Shown: piece by piece, positions 30,701 through 41,871 of the stretch | Layout of the letters: the number at the start of each line of letters is the position of its first letter | Position numbering within the stretch: position 1 is the first letter of the stretch | Origin: Welwitschia mirabilis | Taxonomy: Eukaryota > Gnetophyta > Gnetopsida > Welwitschiales | Assembly (NCBI GenBank): GCA_051453625.1 | Contig: JBOZIK010000001.1 | Location: 131,384,611-131,426,481 of the forward strand | Direction of reading: 5' to 3' | Length of the DNA stretch: 41,871 nt | Notes under the pieces: model-generated | Databases searched by the model: none | What the model was told of the DNA's origin: nothing | Seen by the model: only the letters and a program-made list of their open reading frames with translations | Translations under genes and position numbers: made by a program

Positions 30701-32958
30701 GTTGTGGTAGAAAAGACCACTGCATTGACCGTTGGTGAGATCTTGAGGGAATTAACCTATGGAGATGTATGTGTTAATCCCTTGATACCATGATTGAGGG
30801 GTATCATGATGAAATGTTGAGAGAAATAATATTGGATTCACTAAATTCTCTAGTTGGAAATAATATAAGATCGGTACGACTACACAACACTACAATTTTG
30901 TAAGAACCATCATACACTAAAGATGAAGTATTGGAGATAGGGATAAAGTGCAATCCAAATGTGTATTCTATAAGGATTACTAAATTTAATCAAGAGTTGG
31001 AGGTGGACCTCCATTGTTTAGAAATTACATTAGGACTCCTAACAGTGGAAGCAAAAAAGAGAAAGACTAGACGTGATATCACTCAATTTTGGTTAGAATG
31101 AAGAGAAGGCACAACAGATAAACAAAAACTCAGATTAGATTATCTAGATGAACTAAAGACAAGTTTATGCAGTTGGCAATTCAAATCCTCATCCCCTAGG
31201 AAGTGGGTTAGAAAACAACGCTCTCTAGTTTATTGTTTCTTAGAACACACCAAGATGGGAAAAGGAACACGTTACAATTGGGTTGTCTAGTAAAGTAAAT
31301 GCTTCATGATGAATTGCGTCATTGTAAACATTAAACAAAGAAAAAAGTTCCTACTAGGGGTTCATCCAGCTCTCATTTAGACATTTTATGTGCTTAGATC
31401 TTTAAAGACAGTAAAGCGTGAAGGATCTGAGATTGGGATCATCCTAGTTTGAATTAAAAGTAAGACTTATTTACGTTTTACTTTATCAATAGTATTATGA
31501 GTTGCATGGGTTAAGATATCTTAAGACCATTGAAATTTCGTTTGTCAATATTTTTATTAGTTGTGTGGGATAAGCTAGTCTAAGATTAAAATAATTTGAC
31601 GGTCTTAGGAAATATCAGCATAAGTCACACTTCAGTGACCAGTTGACTCTTCTGTCACATCGCAAATTCCATCAAATCCTAAAATCCCTTCATTTCTGTC
31701 CAAAGCCCCTGATGGGCTTCATATATTGCCACAGGCATCCTACTTCCTAGGCTTAGGGCAACATAAGGCTGTATGAATCCCAGAAAGCTTCGAAGCCCAT
31801 CCTTTAGACACCCAAACACCTTCAAAACCCTAATCCACCACACTTTGACACATAGTATGTCACCGAACACCGATAAACCTTAGAACTCTATGAATTCCCA
31901 ATAAACCCTTATTTCTGGATCCAAACATTGCCATAATCATTCATCTATTATACAAGCCATACAACAACCCCTTATTTTCCACAAAACCCAAGCCAAGAAT
32001 ATTACCCAAGCATTCAATCCCGTCCCATTTATCCATCCATCATCCCTAAACCCTGAGAGCACTCATTCTGCATCATTATTATAAATTTTGGGCATGCATG
32101 GGCCCTTCATAGTGCTGTTTTTATTAATGAAAAGGAGCTTTCTGTTTGCTGCAAGTGCATTTTTTGGAATATTTTTTTGTTAAACCTCCATAAGTTTAAC
32201 ATTTCAATGTTACTTCACTATTGCATTCTTTATTTTATTTGTGTTTCTGCTTTCCATTTTTGTCTTTCTATTTCGAATGATATAAACCCCAAAAGTCCTT
32301 TTCCCTCAAACTATCCATTAATATAAAGATTTTGCCTCCATTCACATTGTAAAGCCCTAGGTATGGTTTATCTTGCAGAGTTTAGACTCCTTACCCTTAC
32401 AATTAGGGCTACCGTATCCAAGCCCAAGTTATGAGACCAACCTACCTCATATGGGGGCCAATCCCCAACGTTTAGGTGCGACCCTTAAGCAATCAAGTTA
32501 AACCTAACAATAGGGGTTGGCTCTCACCACTTGGAGGCTGCCACCAGCACATAGGTTGCTTTTTAATTCATAATTGTTGACCCAAATGATTGGGATTGGT
32601 CCTTATCTTGAAATAGTGCAGCCCCAACGCTTGCGTTTGGCCTAAAGCACCTCAAAATTAATTGCACTAAGAAGGCATAGTTTGTCTAGAATCTTTGCAA
32701 CAGGTTAACAACCAAATCAAAGCATTCTTCAACACTTTTATGTCTTATTTTGCTACTTGTTATGGATCCTCTCTCAAATTTTAAACCTTTATCAATAATT
32801 GACATGTTGCCAATCACAATTCTGTTAACAAGATGTCAATCCATTCAAATCTAGCTAGGTAACTTAAGAAGAATAATAAAATCCAAGATCACCTAGTTGT
32901 AATACAAAATAACTGCAATCACCTCCAAATAATAAATATTCTTATTCAATGTGGAATG
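30701..32958. other. Intergenic stretch, nothing firmly recognised
   Basis: Non-coding by inspection. GC is somewhat higher at 32340-32640, with GGGGCCAATCCCC- and CCAACG-type motifs that recall LTR sequence, but no ends or PBS were found. Confidence 0.45.
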
Positions 32959-33008
32959 AATGACCACAGAAAGTTTAAAACACAATGACCACAGAAAGTT
33001 TAAAACAC
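32959..33008. repeat. Perfect 25-bp tandem duplication
   Basis: Units 32959-32983 and 32984-33008 are identical (starting AATGACCACAGAAAG). Confidence 0.97.
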
Positions 33009-36000
33009 AACACTTAGATATCCATATATCAAAAGCATGCATTAAAACAAATGTGCATTTTTTTAAAATCAAAAAGGTGTTCGTGATTTATTAAGAATAT
33101 AGTCTCTAAGAGTCACTATTAGGAATAATAGCCCACCTCTTAAATAGCTGAAATGTTTTAAGGAAATTTCTTTTTAAAATAGAAAATTCTCAAAAAATAT
33201 AAAATAGACACAAGGTTTAAACGAGAGAAAACTCTCCCTATTTCAATGAACTTCATAGCATTATAAGGCAAGCAAAGAAAAGAATTGTTTTCCTACAAGA
33301 TTCTTACACCATGAGATCAAGAATATGTAAAATAATTAAAAAGATTATCAAACGATGTGATGTTTAGGAACTTACATGACAATCAAAGAAAGAAGCAAAT
33401 TAGTACAGACTCGTCCACTTGGAGCCCACTTTTTAAGCAAGTGAAATTGACCAAACAAATTCTGCAAGTTGTTTCTGATATTTTGTTTGTTCTTATTCCA
33501 GGGAAAAAACATAGTCCAGGCAGAAAGAATATTCTCAAAGTCACCAGACACTCTATCAAAGAAAATGAACCCATTACAGTGTCCTCCATAATCCTTCTTG
33601 TATAATTCCTGCCATGATAGAAATGTCAGAGAGCAATCAAATCACGAGGTAAGCCAAAGCAGTTGACTACTTTATAATATCATGGATATAATTTTATTTA
33701 GCCTTGATGAAACTTGGCAACATATGATCATTACAATGTCACTAAATACTTCTCATGCAGAAGCCTGATCAATCTAAATCATCAGACAGTCTGTAGTAAA
33801 TGTACTAAGAAGATGCTAAGCCACCACACCATACCCTTTTTATATTGTCTTTTGCTTTCCCTCTTTACTCTGGATGGTCATTTTTGCTATTTTTAAAGCC
33901 AAACACATGGCATTTTAGCTTGCACACTTCTATGGACTAGTTATGAGGACACGATATTGTATTTCAGCTTACTGTTATATAGACATCTAGGCAAGCAAGG
34001 TATTTTGTATTCCATCTACTTCAAGCTCTAGCTCATGGACTTGTTTTTATATTCATTGGAAATTTCTTTCTCCTATGTGAATATTTCTATTGCTGTTATA
34101 GTTCCATTTTGCTTTTGAATTTCTTATTTTGTATCTTCAAACCTAAAATATAATGCCAAAGTCTTTAGACATGGCTAGCCTGGAGAAGTGGCATGATGCT
34201 TTCATAGCTAGGGTTAAGAAGGCTTTATTAATCATCTACTTACAAATTGCTCAGCACACATCAATTACTAGTTTGATTTTGGTCGAACTAAAGACCATGG
34301 CAAATACCTAATATCATGCATGCCACAACCACTAAAGTACCTGCTTTAGTGTCAAGTAGTATTATTTTGTTTAATGATGATGCAACACCAGTCCAAAGAG
34401 GTCCTAACATAGAAGCCATTGACGACAAAGGAAACTAATCATGTTGGCAAAGGGAAAAGGATATCCATGGCATTTTTAGTTATGCAAAAACAGATTAATG
34501 CCAGTGTGTTCATTTGAAACCAAGAGTGATAATTGTGGATACTAAACTTTTGATGTATTCGATGATCTGGCACTGAGATGCATACCTAACTAACCATAGT
34601 TGTCTCTTAACATGTTTCCCATCCCTAACCAATGCCAGCAATGTAAAATTTCTAACTAAAACATAGAAATACCAAAAAGCCAACACTTAGCCCCTTTATG
34701 CATTCTAGGCACCAACTCTTGATTCATAGGGCATAAAAGCTCTACTGGAAGCCTAGAAAAACTTTAGGCATCAATGTTTGAGGCCATGACAGCCTTTTGA
34801 CACATGACAGAATCTTATGTCAAAGTATCGAAAATAAGATTTTGGTCTTACTAGCCTCCTCTTCCATTGTTCTTCAAGCCTTTCAACATCATGCTAAGCA
34901 CTTCCAACACCACTGATGCTCAAAGCCTAATACTCTCATTCCATCCTACACTGTCCAAGCAAACTTTCATTGTTGCTCTCAAGATTTGTGCCTGCAGAAG
35001 CTCCGTTGTAACATTTTTTGATATTTTTGCAATAGAGAAAGAACTTTTCTACAAAGTTGTGTCCTATTTCTTCATACTCTTGGATTTGAGTAAGTTTCAT
35101 TTAAATATACTTTTGTAACAAACAGGTTTCATTATTCATCCATTTAATCTTCTTACAAGTGTATTTTGTTATATAAAGACATTTAGATACTAAACTCAAT
35201 CCTATCCCAGTCTTATCCCACCCTACCGGATCTCTTTGAGAACCATAGGCTAGGGTTTCTTTTCCCATGGGGCAAGATGTTCTACCCCACATGAAATCCA
35301 ATAGACTATGCAAATTTTCCACATATATGATTAATCTTTTAACCAAATGTTAAAGGGTGTCAATTAATCCTCTATTATTTCTACACATCTATCAATGCTT
35401 AATATATGTGTATACTTATATATAAGTATCATAATGTTATTATTATTATTAAATAAACATATTTTGTACTTAAAAAAAGATTTATAACAAAAGAAATGCC
35501 TTCCAACACCATTACACTATTGTAAGTTCATTTTGAACCATTCTTTTACAGATAGGAGCAGAATCGCACTCTAGGTAATTTCAGACTACGCTCTAGCCTT
35601 GACTGCATTGGATATGTCCTAGAATCACAATCTGCACCTTTAGAATTGCAATCTACTTCGGATCATATGGATCGCACTCCATACGATTTTGTGACTATGT
35701 AGAACACCTCTTAAAAAACAACCAGGTCACTTTAACAGGCAAAATTCTTATTTGTTCGCACTCATTTCATTTTTCTTCCGATGCAATACAACACTCTGAT
35801 GACCTTTCCCAACCTCGCAAGCTTTGAATTGTCGGATCTATATCATGTCTAATCATAGATCTTTTCAAAGCAGAAAATCAACTTTTGCTTAGTGAACTTT
35901 TAATATTTGTATTATTGTTTTATAGCACTCATATGGTTGATGCTTACTAAACACGATATATTTTAAGTAATAAAATGTTTGATGGTCTATGTGCTCTCTT

Positions 36001-36309
36001 TTAGAATAAATTATAACATTGAAATTATAGTTTCTACAACTTATTATCATCACAATTGCAAGGATGTCTGAAAAAACATTAAAATGTGTTTAATTCTCAT
36101 TTTTTAATATTCACAATCCAAAGCAATCTATGATCCACTCTGGAGTGATTTGGCTATTTGTAATCTCGAAAACCAAAAAGTGGTCCACGATCCACTCCTA
36201 TCTATGTAGGTATGTTCTAAGCTCTTCCTTTGTGGTTACCTCCTTAAACAGTTTAACCAACAGAGGCCAATTCTCATCCACAAAAGAGGTCGAACAAGAC
36301 TGTAAAACT

Positions 36310-36313
<4 letters not shown>
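33009..36313. other. Intergenic stretch with small palindromes
   Basis: No gene recognised; an 82-residue + frame at 33357-33605 has no signature. An 18-bp perfect palindrome, ATACTTATATATAAGTAT, lies at 35412-35429. GAATCGCACTC-like boxes recur at 35561, 35622, 35643 and 35670. Confidence 0.5.

Positions 36314-36348
<35 letters not shown>
36314..36348. repeat. (TC)n microsatellite
   Basis: About 17 perfect TC units. Confidence 0.97.
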
Positions 36349-36349
<1 letters not shown>

Positions 36350-37214
36350 GATGCACTATTGTACAACCATGGACAATATTGTCGTGAAGCAAAGGCCTTC
36401 TATCTCAAGCAGGAATCCTCCTTCTAATACTTCCAACACAACCTAGAGCTCACCTATACGATGCTTCATACAATGCATGCAAGGAATCTTCCCTATCATG
36501 GTTTAGCACCTATTACCCAGCAAGATGTACCTGATGAGAAGCTTACTTTACAAGGGATGGATGTACTATGGTCTTTACCACTTACATGAGGATAAAGCCA
36601 TCCACTAACAAAAATAAGTAGATCACTTGCAAGTAACATGCTTCCTCATCCTAGTTTTCCTTCAATGCACCTTCTTTCCAATTTGTTTAATTTGTTGATT
36701 GTTAATTAATTTCCCTTCTCCCATTTGCTTAGATTCATTTGAAGCACAAGCTAAAAGAGCTTCTTAATGGCCTCAGAGTAAGTGCCCAAGTGGAGGATTA
36801 CCTTTTGCAAAGCCTCTATTTGTTATTAGGGCAATAGTATCATCTAAGACGATAATTAGACCAAATAAATTCTCTATTTTCCTGTAGGAACCAAATTAGT
36901 GTTTTCTCATTGTACTAATTGTTTTATCAAGCACTATCTAGGCTTTGTGGGTCTTTTAATCTTCACCAACTCTGCCAAGGCATTCATTAAGGAGGAGGAA
37001 AGCTCTAATAAATCTAAAAGCATGAAGGAATGGCTCCTTAACATGGTGCACATAGTGAAGTTGTTCAAGTAATGAAGATGTTGATTGTCATAGAGGTTGA
37101 TAAGCCTAGTGAACCTAACCTATCTTCTTGACTTCTTCCCCTCTACCTCATTTGTGCTTCATGGGTTGTTGGTAAGGTTTTCCAAAAACACGTCATCATT
37201 GGATGTTTAAGCTT
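36349..37214. other. Intergenic stretch, nothing recognised
   Basis: No coding or repeat signal up to the LTR of element C. Confidence 0.5.
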
Positions 37215-38247
37215 TGATTAAGAATAAGGATGAAATTCCAAAAAAGGGGAGTGAATAGGAAATCCAACAAGCTATCCAAATTTTAGATGGTTAATTTTGA
37301 AATCTTAGCTAATGAAAATGTAAATGAGACAATATAAAAATAAATAATAAAGCTAAAAAAATAGCACAAAAGAGAGACACAAATGTTATGGTGTTTCAGC
37401 TTTAGCCTGCTCCACTCTGAAGGGGTACGAAAATCCTCTATACCTCATTCCCTTAGAACCAATTCTTCAAGTACAATGATGCTTTTAGAGCTATGTGATC
37501 ATCAAATCCTCCATCAACAATCAATCTTTAAGGCTTAGATGCAACCATAGCAAAGAAACTTACTTTGAGAATAAGGACAAGTAAGCCTGAAGTGTAGACT
37601 TCCTTCTTTGAAAGTTGCAAGAGAGAATGATAGTATAGGGTTGAAAGCTCAAGACTTTTGCGAAGAATCTCAGATGTGAGCACTATCAAAAAGTCTCTTT
37701 TAAAGAATTTAATGGTCCTTTTATAGATACAATAAACAAATATGATTGTTGAAGAGCTGAAGATGGATAGATAGGATGAATTTATTGATAGATGTGGGAC
37801 CTTCTATGGTATCTTTAATTTTTGACAAGATCTAACATTCAGCTGATAATTGATTGACATAAGATTGAATGAGGTTGAAGATTAATGTGAAACGAAACTA
37901 ATTCCACATTCAAAATCCACCTCATATGTGGAAGCCATGAGGACCTCAAGAAACCCAAATGAAGGCCAGCACCCCATGCCACCACCTTAAAAACCTAGAA
38001 AACATGGCTTCGACGAGGGTAAGCATCCAACCTGAAATCTGGTTTTATAGGGTAGCCCACAAGCTAAACACAAAGGGCTTAACCCACAAAATGGGGTAGC
38101 TGACCCCTCAACACTCTATTACAACAAACACCAAATGAGACCACACCATCAAAATTAGGCTTAAGCAACACCCACACACGAATTGAAGCTCTTGGAAAAC
38201 TCAAGCAAGACATCCATGAAACCAAAATACCAATAATAAATGCAACA
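37215..38247 (-). repeat. 3' LTR of element C (start approximate)
   Basis: The right end is firm: CAACA at 38243-38247 followed by the polypurine tract, exactly as in element B. The left end is set at a TG (37215) just before AAAAAAGGGGAGTGAATAGG, which resembles the start of the element B LTR. It contains the CCTGCTCCACTCTGAAGGGG module (37408-37427). I see no GGACGTCC dyads here. Confidence 0.65.
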
Positions 38248-38260
38248 ATCTCCCTCTTTT
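38248..38260 (-). other. Polypurine tract of element C, with an internal copy at 38489-38510
   Basis: The - strand reads AAAAGAGGGAGAT next to the LTR. A second tract (ATGCAAAATGGGGAGA) lies 241 bp upstream in element sense. The stretch 38261-39029 is non-coding element spacer. Confidence 0.7.
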
Positions 38261-39029
38261 CAATGATGACAATATAAATGAAAAGTTGACTAGATATGCT
38301 CCTCCTAAAGTTGGTCACATAAGGAAAGATTCAAGAGAACCCCATGAGCCTCTTGCATTCAAAAATGTCAATGTCTGCTGCTAGCATCAAATTGGAATGA
38401 ATCCCTAAGAGATGAGTTCATCATTGAGTGATATTATCAATGACAAAATTTAGAACTATATATCAGACCTCAAGTTCATTGTGTATTGTCTCCCCATTTT
38501 GCATCATCAAAAATTAAAGGCTTAACAGACAAAAAAACTCACATAAGTGGTAATGGATATAGACAAGGGAGTATAACATTCAAGTTTATGACGTGATTAA
38601 TCTTTAGTACTTTAATGCAAATGGAAAACATGTATATAAAGAAGAACATACATGATACATAAGAAAAGCATAAGGACTTCATAATAATATCTAGAAAAGT
38701 ACACCGCAACCCATATCTATAACATCAGCTTATACAGCAGCCCATCTTACAAATAAGATGATATAGATGAGTGTGACACAAGCTAAGGTAGAAGTCCAAA
38801 AAGCATAAGACAAGCTAATACAAAGCAAAACACAAAGAGAACACGATAATAAAAGTAAGAATACTTAGTGAAGCTTCAAGATAAGGAACTAGAGGCTAAG
38901 GGCTTTGCGCTAAAGCCAGATGTGAAGGATATAGTTTGATCAATTGAAATCAAAACTTTCTTAATCTTGATAGTCCATGAGTTGATCTACTTGAGAAGTT
39001 TTATCATGATGTTAGAAGACTTAGGAGTC

Positions 39030-39302
39030 TTATTGGAACTCAGAAGTTAGCTTCCTTTTCTTTGTACCACTTGGACCTGCTTCTTCTTCATCAAATAATT
39101 TCATTTTACAGAACATAGATCCATCCCATGTCCTAGGTATTTTCCTCTTCTCTTCATTGTCATCAATGTCCACATTCCGATCAGAGCAAATCAATGATAT
39201 CGATCCACCATAAGGAAGAGCTATAGAGCTAGCTTGTTGAAGATGTGCCTCCACGTTAGCCAAGATAATCTCTAATATTTTGAGCTTAATCTGAGAATGC
39301 AA
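39030..39302 (-). pseudogene. Accessory ORF (aORF) of element C, C-terminal fragment
   Basis: A 90-residue frame: KILEIILANVEAHLQQASSIALPYGGSISLICSDRNVDIDD, a charged stretch, then GPSGTKKRKLTSEFQ. The SSIALPYGG segment parallels SSLPFGGFI in the element B aORF, and the position (between the LTR side and the rest of the element) is the same. The KKRKL cluster could be a nuclear localisation signal. The N-terminal part is missing because element D sequence starts just beyond. Confidence 0.6.
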
Positions 39303-39611
39303 ACAATATAAGTTGCCATGTGTGAAACATTGGTTGTTTGTATGTGTGTCCCATATGTTTTATTAGTTTATACTAGGCAATTTTGGGTCATCCTCTTAGG
39401 GCTTTAACATTGATGTTTGTTATGAAAGGGGATGTATGTCTAGTCTGGAGAAATGGGTATAAGACTTTTACTCATCTTGAGCATTGATGCCTAGCTATTC
39501 AAGATGGCTTGGGTCCTTGGCATTTCCATTGATAAAGACAGCTCTGCATTGTCCCATGGACCTAGGATGTTATTCGCTTTGTAGTCTTATGTTTTATTAT
39601 TCAGCCCTTCA

Positions 39612-39623
39612 GTTATATATAAA
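39612..39623 (+). promoter_or_regulatory. Putative TATA box of element D LTR
   Basis: TTATATATAAAG, about 790 bp before the LTR end and on the same strand as gag. Confidence 0.35.
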
Positions 39624-40405
39624 GTATAAACAAACACACAAACATTGTAAAAGGCGATCCTTTTAGTAAAGTCATTTTGGGGTTAAGCATAGTCTTTTAA
39701 ATGTTATGTGGGGTTTAACTGATACTTGTAATTAAAGGGAATATATCTAGAGTGTTCTAAAATGTTTGACCATAAATCTATTTAATCTTTTTGTGAGGTT
39801 GTGTTGGGGCATTGTGTTGTTTTGACAGCATTTGGCTTGAGGAGTGATTCTTGTTAGAGAAGTTGAGAGATGAAGCCTGAAGCCACATTTCGGTTCTTTG
39901 TAAGCTTGTTATTTTGTAGTAAAGGCTTTGCATTTCTTTCTCATGGATGTTTCCCTTAGTACTTAAGGGCTTCACCATGTAAACCTCTTTGTGTCCTTTC
40001 TGTTTGCCTTTTTCCTTTTGCTGTCATTTCTTAACAAGTGGTTTCATAGGTGTGGTTCCCATGGTTATAAGGGTTTGATTTCATTTTCAAGCTCACATGA
40101 CTAACGGCTAGCCTTGTGTCTGAAAATTGGCAAGCAAGGTGAAGCGTAGCAACCAAAGCAAAGCATAGTAAGCACAACAAAGCAGACCGTCAAAGCCTAA
40201 TGTAGCTAGCCAAGCAAGGAGAACGGGCAAGCACCATAGAGTGTGGTAAATATAGGCTGCAGAGTAGCATTGTGGAGTGAAACAAAGCAAGCTTTACGCA
40301 TGAGAAATCAACGTGAGCAGACACATGCAAAGTTTTGGGGGCATCTTTACAATCGATTTTGGGTGTCCCAAAAATTGTTGTACATTCATATGATTGTAAC
40401 TCATA

Positions 40406-40417
40406 GAATATCAGATC
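40406..40417 (+). other. Degenerate primer-binding site of element D
   Basis: GAATATCAGATC matches the tRNA-Met type PBS (TGGTATCAGAGC) at 8 of 12 bases and lies two bases after a CA end, followed shortly by gag. Confidence 0.5.
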
Positions 40418-40439
40418 ATTGAGAATGAAGCATCTGCAA

Positions 40440-41012
40440 TCAATATTATGTTTAACAGGTCTTGAGAAGTAAGGCATATGGAAGATTTTGGAGGACATTT
40501 TGCAGCAAAAAGGATCCAAAATAGTCCTAAAGAAAAAGGACAAGGCAAAGGCGGAATCAGGTGTAGACGATACTAGGTGGAAAGCATTCAACAAATTGAA
40601 GGAGCTAAATGCACGAGCTCCTCCTTCTATTCGAACTTGCCTGAGCAATGGAATGTTGAAGGCACATGCCACGATAACTGTGGTGCAGAACTATCACAAA
40701 AGCTAAAGGACAGATATGATCAACAGTCCATGATTAACAAGTTTGTGGTGCTCAGTCAGGACTTTACAACGGAGATGAAAGAAATTATGAAATTCTTAGA
40801 CCATTTGGACTAGATGTAGAACATTTTCTCTTAAATGGATGACTTGGGTATTCATTTTTTGGATGAACTGTGCATTACTGCTATTCTAATTTCCTTGCCC
40901 CATCATTGGGGAAATGTAGCAACTTCGATTCTGACTTTTGCTAGTAAGGACAACCCAATGCTTTATAGTTTGATTTTCATCTTGTTGGATGTGGAAAAGA
41001 AAAATTTTGTAG
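40440..41012 (+). pseudogene. gag of element D (N-terminal part, frameshifted)
   Basis: MEDILQQKGSKIVLKKKDKAKAE (from 40488), then after frameshifts ELSQKLKDRYDQQSMINKFVVLSQDFTTEMKE (about 40690-40785), a stop at 40811, and LPHHWGNVATSILTFASKDNPMLYSLIFILLDVEKKNFV (about 40893-41012). This is the plant copia gag (UBN2-like) order: ..LW.KL...Y...S..N then SLP.SW...; the LPHHWGNVATSI part is clear. It is a different family from the gags of A, B and C. The knuckle would lie beyond the gap. The longer - strand frame at 40190-40672 is its shadow. Confidence 0.72.
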
Positions 41013-41112
41013 NNNNNNNNNNNNNNNNNNNNNNNNNNNNNNNNNNNNNNNNNNNNNNNNNNNNNNNNNNNNNNNNNNNNNNNNNNNNNNNNNNNNNNNN
41101 NNNNNNNNNNNN
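41013..41112. other. Scaffold gap (100 N)
   Basis: Element D (+) ends on its left and element C protease (-) begins on its right. A round 100 N usually marks a gap of unknown size. Confidence 0.9.
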
Positions 41113-41300
41113 GTGCTGAAACCAGTTCTTCGTTCATCATTGAAACCCATCATCTCTACAATGTCCCTTTCCATTATCCCAAAAGGTAACTTCCCCTCCT
41201 CGTAATCTTGAAAGGAGGTTAGTAAACTTCAATTACCCGTTATATGGCGAGAACAAGCACTGTCTAAATACCATTTGGTCTTTCTTAAACTTTGAAAGCA
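41113..41300 (-). pseudogene. Protease region of element C
   Basis: The - strand reads WYLDSACSRHITGN (about 41233-41274): the catalytic Asp and Ser are present but the Gly of the D-S-G triad is Ala. A stop follows, then SLLTSFQDYEEGKLPFG, the normal continuation. Adjacent to gag at higher coordinates, as in element B. Confidence 0.78.
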
Positions 41301-41871
41301 GCATGAGTGAAGAGGGAAGCTACAGACTCCTTTGCAATCTATTGCATGCTGGTTTTCCTTTCATTTTGCCATAATTGATTAGAGGATTTGGAAAAAATAT
41401 CCAATTATTATTATATGCAAAGCAAAAGGATTTCTTTTAAGGGCAAGAGAATTGCACATGGCCATATTTCTTGCAACAATGACATGTCAAGCTCACCTTT
41501 CCAAAGGATTGATATTTAATACTAGAACAAAAGTACTTAGGAGTAGGAGACTTACCACAACAACTATTGATTCCTGACTTGTTGTAAGGAGATCTACCTA
41601 TTCCTAGTAGCTTATTGAGGTTGTCTCTCCCTTGAGTCAAATGATCAGCAATATTCCTTGCATCCTACAAATCTCTTGCCAAGTCATTTATTTTCTAGTA
41701 AGCCTTGTTCAGTTTGAATTCAGACTCAATTGTTTTCTAAGAGCTACATTCTTCTTACCTAAATCTGAACTGACTGTATATCACCTTTTGTGGGCATCCA
41801 ATAATCCATTGTAATCCAATTCCAAATCTACCCATCCTTCATCATTGATTTCAGAACATACTTGTTCATGT
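41301..41871 (-). pseudogene. gag of element C (C-terminal half, runs off the window)
   Basis: From the edge inward on the - strand: a coiled-coil-like region (DLELDYNGLLDAHKR, DLGKKNVALRKQ) matching the same region of element B. NLNKLLGIGRSPYNKSGI follows at about 41570-41620, then the second-type knuckle CHCCKKYGHVQFSC (about 41444-41485) with all four ligands intact. The matching knuckle of element B has lost its His, so this is the better copy. Stops near 41641, 41690 and 41780 break the frame. Confidence 0.82.

Larger units (their letters stand above)
39310..41012 (+). mobile_element. Copia element D, 5' part (LTR end, PBS, gag start)
   Basis: On the + strand: an LTR-like segment ending in CA at 40403, a degenerate PBS (40406-40417) and gag (40440-41012). 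The LTR start was not determined (somewhere after 39302). The element is cut by the 100-N gap at 41013; nothing of it is seen on the right side. It lies within the span of element C, so it probably inserted there, into the aORF. Confidence 0.6.
37215..41871 (-). mobile_element. Copia LTR retrotransposon C (partial, runs off the window)
   Basis: A third copia element on the - strand, of the same lineage as element B. Visible are the 3' LTR (37215-38247), polypurine tract, an aORF fragment (39030-39302) and, at the far right, protease and gag (41113-41871). Integrase, RT and RNase H should lie between but are absent; 39310-41012 belongs to element D, on the opposite strand, and a 100-N gap follows. 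The missing part was deleted, displaced by the insertion, or lost in assembly. Confidence 0.7.

Noticed and set aside
33357-33605. A small host gene (82 codons)
   Set aside because: No recognisable domain, and the surroundings show no exon pattern that I could support.
40190-40672. 160-residue - strand open frame
   Set aside because: It overlaps the clearly recognisable + strand gag of element D and has no signature of its own.

Overview
This is a stretch of repeat-dense nuclear DNA from a seed plant, probably a flowering plant. The evidence is AT-rich sequence with no bacterial gene organisation, Ty1/copia elements primed by initiator tRNA-Met, a Ty3/gypsy integrase relic, tRNA-derived SINEs, microsatellites and scaffold gaps (runs of N). 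The species cannot be named from the sequence. I found no intact host gene; every convincing coding trace belongs to a mobile element and is broken.

Left part (1-17373): one old Copia element (element A, + strand) fills this part. The window cuts its 5' LTR (1-344). Its gag, protease, integrase, RT and RNase H relics run from 414 to 5158, an accessory ORF (aORF) follows, and the 3' LTR is 16390-17373. A second Copia element (element B, - strand, 5819-15252) sits inside A's aORF. B has two LTRs (14142-15252 and 5819-7405), a primer-binding site, a polypurine tract, gag, protease, integrase, RT and RNase H, and its own aORF. Both resemble the SIRE/Maximus lineage: long LTRs, a gag with a coiled-coil-like tail, an extra ORF after pol and a duplicated polypurine tract.

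The most striking signal is in element B. Each LTR carries five dyads of the 8-bp palindrome GGACGTCC, and the pol-aORF spacer carries three more. In all 13 dyads the two boxes start exactly 22 bp apart. Element A has a different palindrome (GGTYRACC) in the matching places, with about 21-bp phasing.

Middle part (17374-37214): mostly decayed intergenic DNA. It holds a short SINE-like unit (about 18020-18135), a gag-like fragment with a broken CCHC knuckle and an acidic tail (18664-19960), a 979-bp gap, a nested 308-bp/103-bp tandem repeat (23731-24346), a possible LTR scrap near 25 kb, a SINE with target-site duplication (27959-28143), a Ty3/gypsy integrase relic (29257-30700) and a TC microsatellite.

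Right part (37215-41871): a third Copia element (C, - strand, same lineage as B) shows its 3' LTR, polypurine tract, an aORF fragment and, at the window edge, gag and protease. Its integrase-RT part is missing. In that place lies the 5' part of a fourth Copia element (D, + strand: LTR end, PBS, gag), which stops at a 100-N gap.
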